From Molossus alvarezi (Eukaryota > Chordata > Mammalia > Chiroptera > Molossidae), in contig CM073886.1 in NCBI GenBank assembly GCA_037176705.1, forward strand, positions 88,447,501 through 88,511,500: a stretch of 64,000 bases of DNA. The letters run 5' to 3'. The notes below the pieces were generated by a model. That model saw only the letters and a list, made by a program, of their open reading frames with translations. It was not told the DNA's origin and ran no database searches. How positions within the stretch are numbered: the first letter of the stretch is position 1; the number at the start of each line of letters is the position of its first letter. Both the position numbers and the translations under genes were made by a program. Shown here one piece after another: positions 35,763 to 47,773 of the stretch.

Positions 35763-36051
35763 ATATTGTCAGACAAATGAGAATAAAAGTAAAGCATACT
35801 AAAACTTATGAGATGCAGCCAAAGCTGTTCTAATAGAGGTTCATAATGATAAACACATATTAATAAATAAGAAAGATCTCAAAAAGGCAACCTAACTTTA
35901 TACCTCAAAAAACTAGAAAAAGAAGAACCAAGCCCACAATTACTAGAAGGAAGGAAATAATAGATCAGAATGGAAAGTAATGAAATAGATACTAAAAAGA
36001 CAATAGAAATATAAAACTAAGAATGTTTATTTTTGTAAGATAAAAAAATAG

Positions 36052-36206
36052 GCCCTGGCCAGTTTGGCTCAGCGGTTAGAGTGTCAGCCTGTAGAACGGA
36101 GAGTCCCGGGTTCGGTTCCTGCTAAGGGCACGTACCTCGGTTGCGGTTTGTCCCCGGCCCTGTTTGGGGTCATGTAGGTGGTGACCACTCGATGTGTCTC
36201 TCTCTC
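36052..36206 (+). repeat. 3'-truncated Ves SINE at an L1 deletion
   Basis: The head and core run to GATGTGTCTCTCTCTC and then switch straight into L1 ORF2 sequence (AACAAAATATTAGC). The normal 3' third and A-tail are missing, as is a stretch of L1. Confidence 0.88.
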
Positions 36207-37149
36207 AACAAAATATTAGCGAATGGAACTCAACAAGATAGTACAAGGTTCATATATCATGATCAAGTGGGATTTATTCCAAGGATGGTTCAACATCTGC
36301 AGCTCAATCAATGTGATACACTACATTAATAACTGAAAGAGAAAACTCATATAATTATCTCAGTAAATAAAGAAAAATAATTTGACAAAATTCAACATCC
36401 ATGTATGATTAATACCTTCAACAGACTGTATATAGAAAAAACATACCTCAACATTACAAAAGCATTCATGACAAACCAGCAGCTAACATCATAGTTAATA
36501 GTGAAAATCTGGAAGCTTTCCCTCTAAGATCAGAAAATAAGACAAGAGTGCTCAATCTCATTACTTTTCCAACATAATCCTGGGAGTCCTAGTCAGAGCA
36601 ATTAGGCAAGGAAAAGAAATAAAAGGCATCCAAATTAAAGAGGAAGTTGTAAAACTACCATTATTTACAGAAGGCATGAAATTAAGCACAGAAAATCCTA
36701 AAGATGCCACCAAAAACTATTAACACTAATAAACAAATTCAACAAAGTTGCAAGATACAAATTAAATATACAAAAACCAGTTGTATTTCTATACACTATG
36801 AATAAACTATCAGAAAGAGAAACTAAGAAAACAATCCCATTTACAATTGCATCAAAAAGAATAAAATAGCTAGGAATAAAGTTAACCAAGGAGGTGAAAG
36901 ACCTGTATATTGAAAACTGTAAGAAATTGAAGACGACACAAATAAATGGAAAGGTATTCTGTGGTCATGGATTAGAAGCATTAATATTGTTAAAATGTCT
37001 ATACTACCCAAAGCATTTTACATATTCATTGCAATTCCTATCAAAATTCCAGAGGCATTTTTCACAAAATTAAAACAAACAATCCTAAAATTTGTATGGA
37101 ACCACAGAAGACGCTGAATAGCCAAGATTATCTTAAAAAAGAAGACTAA

Positions 37150-37400
37150 GCCCTGGCCAGTTCAGCTCAGCAGTTAGAGTGTTGGCCTGTGGTCTGGAGA
37201 GACCCGGGTTCGGTTCCCGCTAAGGGCATGTACCTCGGTTGCAGTCTGTCCCCGGCCCCGGTTGGGGTCGTGTGGGTGGCAACCACTCAAAGGGTTTCTT
37301 TCATGTCGACGTTTCTCTCTCTTCTCTCTCCCTCTCTCCCCCTCTCACTCTATCTGAACAAAATATCAAAAAATGTCCTCGGGTGAGGAATAAAAAAAAA
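37150..37400 (+). repeat. Ves SINE with 12-bp TSD
   Basis: AAAGAAGACTAA lies at 37138-37149 and 37401-37412. Confidence 0.94.
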
Positions 37401-37620
37401 AAAGAAGACTAAAACAGAGACATCATGCTTCCTGAGTTCAAATTATATTACAAAACTATAGTAATAAAAGCAGTATGGTATTAACATAAAAACAGATACA
37501 TAGATAAATGAAACAGGATAGGCTAGAAATAAAAACATGGATATATAGTCAGTTAGTTTATGGCAAAGGAGCTAAGAATATATACTGAGAAAAGAACAAT
37601 CTTTTTAACAGTCTCTTTAA

Positions 37621-38065
37621 CCGGTTGCTCAGTGGTTAGAGCATGGGCCCACAAGGGGTCATGCAGGAAGCAACCAATCAATGTGTCTCTCTCGCCCTGG
37701 CCAGTTTGGCTCAATGGTTAGAGCATTGGCCTGCGGTCCAGAGAGACCCAGGTTCGGTTCCCATTAAGGGCACGTACCTCGGTTGCAGTTTGTCCCTGGC
37801 CTGGCTTGGTCGTACGGGTGGCAGCCCCTTGATGTGTCCCTTTCACGTCAATGTTTCTCTCCCTCTCTCTCTCTCCAACTCTATCTGAACAAAAAATGGA
37901 AAAATGTCCTCGGGTGAGGATATAAAAAAAAAAGAAATTAGCAATGTGTCTCTCTTATATCCATGCTTTTTTTCTCTCTCTCCCTCCCTCCCTCCCTTCC
38001 AGTCTATCTAAAAATCAATAGAAAAATATCCTTGGGTGAGGATAAATAAATAAATAAATAAATAG
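37621..38065 (+). repeat. Outer Ves SINE interrupted by another Ves
   Basis: The two halves are 37621-37693 and 37942-38065. The left half lacks the B-box region. The tail ends in (AAAT)n. Confidence 0.88.
37694..37941 (+). repeat. Inner Ves SINE nested in a Ves
   Basis: This is a full-length copy with head GCCCTGGCCAGTTTGGCTCA. The duplication CAATGTGTCTCTCT is at 37679-37692 and 37942-37955. Confidence 0.94.
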
Positions 38066-39654
38066 TATTGGGAAAACTGGGCAGCCACATGCAAAAGAAT
38101 GAAACTGTACCACTATCTTATCCCATATACAAAAATCAACTCAAAACGGATTATACATATGACCATAAGACCTGCAAGCATAAAACTCCTAGAAGAAAAC
38201 ACAGGTATAAGCTCCTTGACATAAGTCTTGGTGAATTTTTTCATTTGAAACCAAAAACAAAAGCAAAAATAAACAAATGTGACTACATTAAACTAAAAAA
38301 GCTTCCGTATAGCATCGGAAACCATCAACAAAATGAAAATGAAATGGGAGAAAATATTTGCAAATTACATATCTGATGAGGGGGTAATATCCAAAGTATA
38401 TAAAGAATTCATACAACTCAAGAGCAAAAAATTTAACAATCCATTTAAAAAATTGACAGAGGATCTGAATAGATTTTTTTTTCCAAAGAAGAAATACAGA
38501 TAGCCAGCAGATACATGAAAAGATGCTCAACATTACTAATAATCAGGGAAATACAAATCAAAACGACAATGAGATATCACCTCACACATGTTAGAATGGC
38601 TATTATTAAAAAGACAGAAAGTATGGGTAAGAATGTCAAGTAAAGAGAATCCTGTGCACTGTTGGTGGTAATGTAAATTGGTGCAACCACTAAGGAAAAC
38701 AGAATAAAGGTTCCTCAAAAAATTAAAAACAGAACTAACATATTTCTGGGCATTTATCCAAAGAAAATGAAAACACTAACTTGAAAAGATATTGCACCCC
38801 CATGTTCATTGCAGCATTATTTACAATATCTAAGATATGGAAACAACCTAAATGTCCATCAGTGGCAAAGAAAATGTAGACACAATGAAATATTATTCAG
38901 CCATAAGAAAAAAGAAAATCCAACCATTTGTGACAACATAAATGAACCTCAGGGTCATCATGCCAAGTAAAATCAGTCAGATAGAGAAATATAAATACAG
39001 TTATCCCATTTATATGTGAAATCTTAAAAAATAATAAACTCATGGATACAAAGAACAGTTTGGTGGTTGCCAGAGGTAGGGGATGAGGAGTGGGAAAAAA
39101 TGGGTGAAGAAGGTTAAAAGGCATAAATTTCCAGTTATAAAACAAATAAATCCTGTGGATATAATGTACAGCATGGTGACTAGAGTTAATAATACTATGT
39201 TATATATTTAAAAGTTGCTAAGAGAGTGAATCTTAAAAGTTCTAAACATCTGGAAAACATTGTAAATATGTGTATGCTGATGGGTAAGAATAAGATAAGT
39301 AAGAGGTTCAAGATTATGTAATATAATGTTCATAAGTCAGATATTCAATCAAAATATTTTTTAAACATTACCTGTGAATAAATGTTGAGGCTTGGTATGT
39401 TTGTGGTTAGGGAAGGAGTCCCCAGAGGTGCCATGCTCCATAAACTCAAGGCACAAATAAAGCAGACACTAGTATGAGAGCCTGCCCTTTCTCTACCTCT
39501 TGTATTCCCACTCATTCTTCCCAATCAGCTCAAACTTGACCTCTTCTCTTACCCTAACCCTATCCATTCCACTAAACAGAGTTGTTTTCTTCTCTGGGTT
39601 CTCATAGCTCTCTGCAGCTATCTTGAGTATTGTTTACTCTGGTGGAATGTAACT

Positions 39655-40272
39655 TTTTGTATATGCAGTAAGCAGAATTCTAAGGTAACCTCCAATGATC
39701 CCCTTATATAATTCCCTGTCATTGCATGTCAGCAGGACTTACAAATGTGAGGACCCATTACTCCCATGACTGTGTAACAGTATATATAGCAAAGGGGATT
39801 TTACAGGTGACATTAAGGTGTCAAATCAGTTGACCTTAAAGTAGTGAGATTACCTTGGACAGGACAGACCAACCTGATCAGGTCATCTTTGAAAAGAGAT
39901 GAGGCTTTTCAAAAGAGACTTGAAATATGAGAGTGATATGATGCAAAGGAGATAACCCACTGTCTGCTTGGAATTCGAGGGGGCCACATGGATTTGAGAA
40001 CAGCCCCTGACTGACAGCCAGCAAGGAACTTCAGTCCTACATCCTCAAGGAATTAAACTGTCACAAGCACATGAGCTTGGAGTAGGACTCCAGCTCCAGA
40101 TAAGAGTGCAGTCCATCTGACATCTTGATTTTAACCCTGTGAGACCCTGAGCAGAGAACTCATTTAAACTTCACCCTGACTTCTTACCTAAAGAACTGTG
40201 AGCTAATAAATGGGAGTGGTTTTATGGCGCTAAGTTTGAGGTTTGTTGCACAATAATAGAAAGTAATACATT
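39655..40272 (+). mobile_element. MLT1-type (MaLR) LTR
   Basis: In order: GCAGTAAGCAGAATTCTAAG, CTCCAATGATCCCC, a central region, CATCTTGATTTTAACCCTGT, GAACTGTGAGCTAATAAATG, TGGCGCTAAGTTTGAGGTTT and ATAATAGAAAGTAATACA. About 610 bp, with no internal genes. Confidence 0.75.
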
Positions 40273-40415
40273 ATGCATCTTCCTTTTCCACTAAATTGTG
40301 ATCTCCTGGAAGGCAGGGTTCATGCTTTAATGATCAATATTGGGCCCTCTGAGCAAAGTGCCTATCTAGCAGCAGTGGTCTAATAAGTGTTTGTTGAATA
40401 AATTAGTGCATTAAT
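40273..40415 (+). repeat. L2 LINE 3' end
   Basis: It contains ACTAAATTGTGATCTCCTGG, AAGGCAGGGTTCATGC and TAATAAGTGTTTGTTGAATA. Confidence 0.75.
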
Positions 40416-40744
40416 AGGAAGTGCTGTCATTTGCAGTGCTGTATAGGAAGAGACAAAGATTCAATGTTCTCAGTTTATTTCTGTCAATGTTCTTCAAATG
40501 CTCACCAGGTGCTCAGTGTCAATATCAAGTTCCTCCTAGGTAACATCCCTGATTCTCTTGGTCTTGCAGTGCCTCATTATCAAATACTGAGTTTTCAAAC
40601 ATTACTGACATAGACATAGGTAATCATGGCTATCATGGTATTAGAGATGAGAGCTGATGGGAAATGAAAATTAGGGATAAGAAAAGTTCCAAAACTTATT
40701 TTGAGGAATAGTTTTATTATGCTGCCCTTACAGAACTTCTGATT

Positions 40745-40870
40745 AATGCCACTCATGATTGTAACTTTGGGAAATTCATTTAATCTCTCTGAGCATCAGC
40801 TTATTCACTAACGAAAAGGTAGAATACATTGTGTCACTCCTAGCCATGAGATTCTATATAATCTATGAGT
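40745..40870 (+). repeat. MIR SINE fragment
   Basis: It contains AACTTTGGGAAATTCATTTA and ATCTCTCTGAGCATCAGCTT. Confidence 0.6.
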
Positions 40871-40879
40871 TTCATGTGT

Positions 40880-41390
40880 CCTTTCCATCCCTAGTCATGA
40901 TCTGTATAATGAGATGGCCACACTGTGGCTTTCAGGCTCAAGAAATGAAAAGGCCATAATAATCCACACATGGAACACACTGACTGCACTATTCTCTCCC
41001 CATTGTTCAAGAGCAACATCTCAGAATCCTTAAGAAGCAAGAAGAAAACATGTTCATATTTTCAAAGTAATCTCTCAATATCTTGGTCTAAATGTTTAAA
41101 AAAATGGTAAAAATTTTTCACTCTGAAAAAGTTCAGGCGTTATGACATAACTGGAAGAAATCCAGCCTAAAAGGCTTGACATTTGACTATCTGGGCAGCA
41201 ACAGAGCATGTACTCAAAATGAAAAGAAAATGACATGATGCTTAAACTATGCTTTAAAAAAGCCCCCTCCCTTAATATTTTTTTTTGGGGGAAGGAGGTG
41301 CTTGGATGATATAAGAATGAGTTTTTCAAGGGTTGAAGAAGACATTAAAAGTTAGCAATATCCAGCAGTTTCCAATTGGCTGGCATTTTT
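40880..41390. other. Single-copy-looking DNA
   Basis: No feature was recognised. Confidence 0.3.
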
Positions 41391-41403
41391 TGTTGTTGTT
41401 GTT

Positions 41404-41909
41404 AATCCTCACCAGAGGATATTTTCCCACTGATTTTTTAGTAAGTGGAGGGGAGGGAGAGGCAGAGAGAGAGAGAAACATCGATGAGAGAGAAACATTG
41501 ATTGGCTGTCTCTCATACAACCCTGACCAAGGACAGGGATCAAACCTGCAACCCAGCCCTAACCAGTTTGGCTCAGCGATTAGGGCATTGGCCTCCAGAC
41601 CAGAGAGGCATGGGTTTGGTTCCTGCTAAGGGCACGTACCTCAGTTGCAGTTTGTCCACGGCCCTGGTTGGGATTGTGTGGGTGGCAGCCAGTCAATGTG
41701 TCTCTCTCACATCGATGTTTCTCTCTCTTCCTCCCTCTCTCCCTCTGGCTCTATCTGAAGATAAATGCAAAAATGTCCTTGGGTGAGGATAAACAAAACA
41801 AAACAAAAAACCCCCTGCAACCCAGGTAAGTGCCCTTGACTTGGAATTGAACCCATGACCCTTTACTCTGCAACCTATGCTCTAACTGCTGAGCCAAACC
41901 TGCCAAGGC
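41404..41909 (-). repeat. Outer antisense Ves split by a sense Ves
   Basis: The halves are 41404-41555 and 41814-41909. The right half ends TGAGCCAAACCTGCCAAGGC, the complement of the Ves head. Confidence 0.9.
41556..41813 (+). repeat. Inner sense Ves SINE nested in an antisense Ves
   Basis: It has the head GCCCTAACCAGTTTGGCTCA and an (AAAAC)n tail. The 11-bp duplication CCTGCAACCCA is at 41545-41555 and 41814-41824. Confidence 0.94.
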
Positions 41910-42004
41910 TGGCCAGCATTTTTTAACTCAGGAAAATAAAAGACATTGGTGACTAATTTTGATCCTCTCTACAAACAAAAAATATTCTGAGAAAGAGACT
42001 TCTC

Positions 42005-42095
42005 ATTTACTCAGCCAATAATTTCTGAGTCTAACCATGTGCTAAGTACTGTTCTAAATGATAAGAATATAGCCATGAAGCTGCCTGTAGAGCCT
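42005..42095 (-). repeat. MIR-like fragment, antisense
   Basis: It contains ATAATTTCTGAGTCTAACCA and TGCTAAGTACTGTTCTAAAT. Confidence 0.5.
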
Positions 42096-42099
42096 ATCA

Positions 42100-43300
42100 T
42101 TTTAAACATATTAAGGAGGGGTCACCTTGGCCAGGGAACACCGCTGCCCTCAGTTCCATGAATGTCCAGTCTGCCAAGCACTGAATGCAGAGGGAGTCTC
42201 TCAGCAAAGCTAATGAACTCTAAGCTGCATGGCTGTTTACCTTCATAGGCCCCTCTTCAAGTTCTGTGTGTCCTCTTCACAGGTTTGGAGTTCATTTGGA
42301 TATATGAAATGCTGGCCCCACCAAGGCATGACCCTCCATCCTGGATCTGTGGATGATGTCAGGGGGCTGCCAGGACCCCCTCCATTTCTGCTGCCACCCT
42401 TTGACACCTTACAGCATGTGGGGTCTCCCTGAGTATCCAGAACCCAACTTTGGCACCAAGAAGAAAGTTGAATGAGATGTCAATCCATTCTCTGTTCAGA
42501 GCCCATGGGACTAAGGCTCTGCCATGAGCACCTGTGCCCTGCTATCCTTCTTCCCCTGCCCACGACCACTAATAAGCTGTCAGACTTGGCTGAGCTGGGC
42601 CAGCCCCTGAGGCAATGGCCAGACAGCCAGCTGGAACCCTGTCCAGTACCATCAAAGGTCTAGAGCCTCCGAGGGCTTTTGCTTGGATAGAAGGCACCTC
42701 CAGAAAAAGACATTGTTTCAGCTGTGCCATGGCCAACAAGTTCTGAAGCTGACAGAACAGTTCCTAAACCATTAATAACAAACAACATTTCTCTCTACTA
42801 GGCCAGAAGACAAAATTATTTTTCTATTCTCTCTACACAAAGTGGTTTTATAAAATTTTTATCATGCAAATGATGAAGGGTCCCAGAGTGTAAAGTCAAA
42901 AAAGTAGGGAAAAGATATACTACATAAATGGGTCAAGCAGTTAAGATGTAATAGTAATAATGACTGTTAGTTAACAGCATTAATAATGATAATGCTATTT
43001 TTCTGGATACTTTTTTAGACTTATAATTTGCATGGCTTCTTTCTTTCATTTGAAATAGATATATATACTCTTGAACATGATTTCATAGTCTCTTTCATAA
43101 AGAGAGTGGATAAGCTTCATGCCTTGGAAAAATCTGAATCTATCCTGACAGAGCACCTTTTCCTGAAGCAGTAGGCAGAAGAAGGAACACAGCAAGTCAT
43201 TAAAACCACGAGAAACCAATTCCAAGCTTTCTTTACTCCATTAAATCCTCACACTCTCATAGTTGGTCTTGAATCTATTTTTAAAAAAACCTGTGAAGAT
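42100..43300. other. Single-copy-looking DNA
   Basis: 42110-42720 is moderately GC-rich with short open frames lacking any recognisable domain. No exon is supported. Confidence 0.3.
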
Positions 43301-43315
43301 TCAAATGCCAATGAG

Positions 43316-43579
43316 GCCCTGGCCGGTTTGGCTCAGCGGTTAGAGCGTCGGCCTGCGGTCCTGAGAGACGCGGGTTCGGTTCCCGCTAAGGGCGCATGCC
43401 TCGGTTGCGGTTTGTCCCCGGCCCTGGTTGGTTGTGCGGGTGGCAGCCACTCGATGTGTTCCTTTCACATCAATGTTTCTCTCTCTCTCTCTCTCTCTGT
43501 TCCTCTCTCTCCCTCCCATTCTACCTTAACAAAGAATGGAAAAGTGTCCTCGGGTGAGGATAAAAAAAATAAAATAAAA
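43316..43579 (+). repeat. Young-looking Ves SINE with perfect 14-bp TSD
   Basis: CAAATGCCAATGAG is at 43302-43315 and 43580-43593. CpGs are retained in the head (TCAGCGGTTAGAGCGTCGG), which suggests little decay. Confidence 0.95.
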
Positions 43580-43593
43580 CAAATGCCAATGAG

Positions 43594-46005
43594 GAGTGTT
43601 CAAAATATTTAAATACGAAAGACCTGCCCCACCTAATCTCACTGAAAAAGCGAGAACTCAACTCTGTCTCCCTAATTTGGAAGAAAACAGATTTGCCTGG
43701 ATTGGTTTTTGGAATGGAATTACTTTGGAAGTACAGAATTCCAGAAATTCAAGAGCATATCATTTCATTAGTACATTTTTTTAAAAGTTAGTTATTACTA
43801 CAGAGGCGGCCGCTATCAGATGTCTTCAACACATCAACTGCTACTTTCCATCTATTCAGGAGGGAACAGCAAGGCTGAGAGCCAACGAAAGAAAAAGGAC
43901 TGCCCATTGTTACAACAAAACCAAAGAACTCTTGATTTGTCAGTAAGTACATTTGGCACACTCTTTTTCGGGGGAGGGGGTAAAAGGGTAGTGGAAATAA
44001 AGGGTTGTAAATTTTATAAATGCAAGTCCTCTAAAGTAGGCCAATTGGTCAGCTGCAAACTTGGCAGCATCATGAAGCATGTGTGCTGGGGCAGCTTCAG
44101 AACATGATGTTCTGGTTCACGCTGGGAGCAAAGGAAAGTGGAAGAAGGGCTCAACCCAGGACAGAGAGAGTGCTCGGCAGACGTGCAAGAGGGCCAAGAG
44201 ACAAGGAAACACTAAGGAATAAAGGAACATGGTTAGACTGCTGACCACAACATTAAGAGGGGGGTAGGGTGGAGGGTGGGACAGGGACCAAACAAGAAAA
44301 AACATTAAAGCCCCTGAGAGAGGTGCCGTAGTTCTGATGTTTACTGAAACTAAATTCTGGAAAATTCAAAGCAGTTGTGTGATGGATGATTAAAAGTAAT
44401 AAATAAATGTTTTATGTAAGAACACTGATGAAATTTTGCAAAAGAAATCGGAACTAATACTGAGATTATAAACTTTGAACCATAAAGATGCATGGCATAA
44501 CAAGAATCGCTTAAAACAGATTTTTTTTAGCTCCAAATTTATTAAGAACCTGCTAGGACTTTTTCAAACCTAAATTTACATTTCATATTGTTTCAATAAT
44601 TACTCAGCTGTTAACAGATAAAATAATCATATATAATACATTTAAATAACTTTAAAAATATTTGGCATATTTGAGTATTCAGCCTTATCAGATGTTTTCA
44701 AATGGTTTGTAAAAAAGTCAACTCAACACTTAAAATGCAAAAAATAGGAAATAGTGTTAACAGTTCAAAAAAAATTAGAAGTTATACTTTAATTCAAAAA
44801 ACATTTTTTGACCGCTCATAATCTTGAAAGTTTTATTTTTGTTCAAGTGATTTTGAATTGTGGTGTGGTGCTATTTCATTACACAGAACCATTTATAGCT
44901 GATAGCATGCAACAAATACATTCACATATTTTTCTTCAAATATCCAGTAATGTCAGAAGCATGAAAGAACAGAGATCAAACTAGCAATAATTGCTTAATT
45001 CCAAATGTACACTAACATTGGAAACTTTTAAGTTGAAAATAATTTCTTAAGGAATGTCTTTATACTTGATTTATTGCACAGAAGTTCAAGTATAAATGCA
45101 AAAAAAAAGTTTTTTACTTAATATCATCCCTTCCTCTTTCACATAGAAAAAAAAAAAAAAGCCACCTTACTTATCAGTGTTAAAAATCAGATATACAGTG
45201 GCCAAAAGACTCGGCTGGTCTCTGCAAAGGAGTTTATAGCTCTCAGCTGAAATCTTTAAGTGAGAATTCTCATTCTCAGCTGCTCGCTCTCTGTGTGGAA
45301 CTCTGACCCCATTTCCATGGAGACAGAGGTGGAAAAGGGTAAAAATAAGTTAAGGGAGAAACTTTTTTTAGGCAGCATTTCCAAATCGCCACTCCTCCCA
45401 TACTAGTGACTGCCCTGTTAAGGCTGGCCACACATCAGTAACTGAAATTCACTTCAAGGTTAAATGACTGAAAACAGGGTATTTGATTGTAAAGGTATAT
45501 TTGCATAAATAAAAGATAACTGCCAAATTGGTACTGTTTGACTGAAGCTCAATGTGAAATGGTTACTGACATTTAACAATATAGAAAGAATCTTACCTAC
45601 TGTTTTTCAGGGTCTGTTTTTTTGGCTGAGAGTTCTCAATGTTACATGTCAGAACATTTGGACTTCTATAATGGGGGTGAGAGGGTTGGTTAGTGTTTCC
45701 CCAAGTATCAGAAAGCTGAGATCTTCAACTAAAAAAAAAAAAGTGATAGTTTTCTCCACATGTATCACTTAATCCATTCCCTTGCTGTAGGCTTTTGTTT
45801 CTGACCCCTTAACTAAGCTGAAAAAAATAACTAGGACACTACAATAACTACTGCTCTAACCACTAGTTCTACAGCTGGCTACCAGCAGCCCTTGCTGAGT
45901 CATTACTGCATACCTGCTACTGTATGATGTATTTTCTCACTTAATGACAGCTAGTAAGTGATGCATTTAGTTAGGGGATACATTTACTAGCTCTCTCATT
46001 CATTT
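43594..46005. other. AT-rich single-copy-looking DNA
   Basis: It contains an isolated GCGGCCGC at 43806-43813, a G-quadruplex motif at 44259-44286 and a non-repetitive block at 45150-45540. No exon was recognised. Confidence 0.35.
44259..44286 (+). other. G-quadruplex motif
   Basis: Five G-runs of three or more (GGGGGG, GGG, GGG, GGG, GGG) are separated by loops of 1-4 bases on the plus strand. Confidence 0.6.
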
Positions 46006-46011
46006 ACTCTA

Positions 46012-46027
46012 ACTCTATCTATCTATC

Positions 46028-46066
<39 letters not shown>

Positions 46067-46074
46067 ATCTATCT
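46012..46074. repeat. (TATC)n microsatellite
   Basis: About 15 tetranucleotide units with two interruptions. Confidence 0.97.
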
Positions 46075-46084
46075 CTGTATCTAT

Positions 46085-46440
46085 ACATCTACTTATTTGA
46101 ATATATTTTCATGGCTCAAAACTCAAGAGATTCAAAATGATACACATGTAAAAATCTCTATCACCTCTGTTCCCTACCATCTAGTTCCCGTCTCCAGAGG
46201 CAACCAAGATTTTTGGTTTCCTAGGTATCCTTCTACCGGTACTATATGCATATGCAAGAAATGCATGCCCTGCCCCTATTTTTACATGAAAGGCAGCATA
46301 CTACACGCACTGTTCTGCACTTGTACATTTTCACTTAGTAGACTTTGGAGCTTCATTGTTGTCTTTTACACAGACTGCTCCATCCTGCCCACTCACATTG
46401 GGCAGCAAATCCAGGCGTGATGTTCTCAGTCTCTGAATTT
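46085..46440 (-). mobile_element. L1 3' UTR, antisense
   Basis: It contains TCTAGTTCCCGTCTCCAGAGG, GTATCCTTCTACCGGTACTA, AAAGGCAGCATACTACACGC and ACTGTTCTGCACTTGTACAT, as in old L1M tails. Confidence 0.7.
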
Positions 46441-46995
46441 TAACTTCCATGTAAATATTTAATGTTGACTTGGAACATCTTCCCTGTTTTCCTCATTCAT
46501 ATAGTGAGCCTTCCTAAACACTCCGTAAAATCAATTCATTCTGCTATCACTGCCTTAGGCAATACCCTGAAACCTTTAAAAGCCAAACGTATTGGATTGG
46601 ATCGCCTGAGATTCTAGCAAAGTTTTACTTGAAAATAATCCAATGTTATAATTAACCAGCCTTTAGATGTTCTTCATTTTATTCCTTTCATTTTGTAGTC
46701 TCAATTTTAAAATGTTCTCAAAGAGGATATAAGATGGCTTGCAGTATAAGACACTATAAACCAATGGAGTGAAGTACAAATAAAAAATAAAGATGGAAAA
46801 AATATTTTTAAATGTCTCCTTCCAGAATTTCTAACCACAAGGGGCACAATTGTCACTACGTATACAGTGTCTAAGAGATTCCAAGTTGGTATTGCCCCAG
46901 ATGCCTGGCAGAAGCAAACACAAATCCTCTTTAAACCCAGGTCTCAATGGAATTCCTATATGTCACGTTCCAAGTAAGATCATCATTCTCTAATA
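46441..46995. other. Single-copy-looking DNA
   Basis: No feature was recognised. Confidence 0.3.
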
Positions 46996-47553
46996 CCTGC
47001 CCACCCCCTACCCATAATGTAACATGGAGAAACAGGCCACCATGAGTAAGTGTCAACATAACAACAAATGACAGAAAGAGAACCACAAATGTGAGATATA
47101 GGGATTATCAGATACAAAGTTAAAGAAAACTAAAAGGATTTAAAAAGGAATGAAAATATAAAAGAGAGGTCTAAAGATATTGAGCATGAGGCGAGATGAT
47201 TCAATGTAATCAGACTGCTAGAAAAGATAACAGAAAAAATTGACAGATTTTAAGTTACATGAAAATTATTGGTGTCTCTATGGAAAGACTAATTCTTAGA
47301 TTCAGGCATCTCAACAAATCCCAGGCAAGTTAAATACAAACCATCATTTAGACTGTAGAGAAACACAGAGGTGGAATAAAGAATATCAGTTTGAGAGAAA
47401 GGTATACTACAAATGAAGAACAATCAGACAGCTGAGTTCTGTACAGCCACATGAAATGAGGAGACATTCAAATACTGTTTTTAAACTGTTGAAGATGAAA
47501 ATTCATTACAGAATTGTTCACCCAGTAAAACTATCATTTAAAATTAGGATAAA

Positions 47554-47768
47554 GCCCAGGCTGTGTGACTCAGTGGACTGAGCGTTGTCCCATAGACTGA
47601 GAGGTCCCTGTTCGAGTCCCAGTCAGGGTACATGCCTGGTTGTAGGCTCGATTCCCAGTAGGGCGTGTGCAGGAGGCAGCCAGTTGATGTTTCTCTCTCA
47701 CATCAATGTTTCTATCTCTGTCCCTTTGAGTCTCTCTAAAAAGATGAATAAACACATATTTAAAAAAC
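47554..47768 (+). repeat. Ves SINE, second subfamily
   Basis: It starts GCCCAGGCTGTGTGACTCAG and has CCCATAGACTGAGAGGTCCC, GGTTGTAGGCTCGATTCCCA and a 3' TATTTAAAAAA tail. Confidence 0.9.
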
Positions 47769-47773
47769 AGGAT

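Larger units (their letters stand above)
34265..39370 (+). mobile_element. Old L1 element, ORF2 nearly complete but dead
   Basis: About 3.7 kb of L1 interrupted by seven Ves sequences. The endonuclease domain spans about 34420-35220: NIYAPTIGAP at about 34766, a RIDH-type motif reading RTEH and SDHNS at 35117-35131. The GDFN catalytic motif reads GVFD. Reverse transcriptase sequence follows from 36207; the FADD active site reads FTEGM at 36664-36678. The ORF2 3' part runs from 37430 to 39000 (TTCATTGCAGCATTATTTAC near 38800), then a 3' UTR. Multiple stops and frameshifts make it a fossil. No ORF1 is seen at the 5' side. Confidence 0.88.

Noticed and set aside
43806..43813. Isolated GCGGCCGC octamer as a possible cloning linker
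   Set aside because: A single 8-base match with natural sequence on both sides is not evidence of vector or linker sequence.
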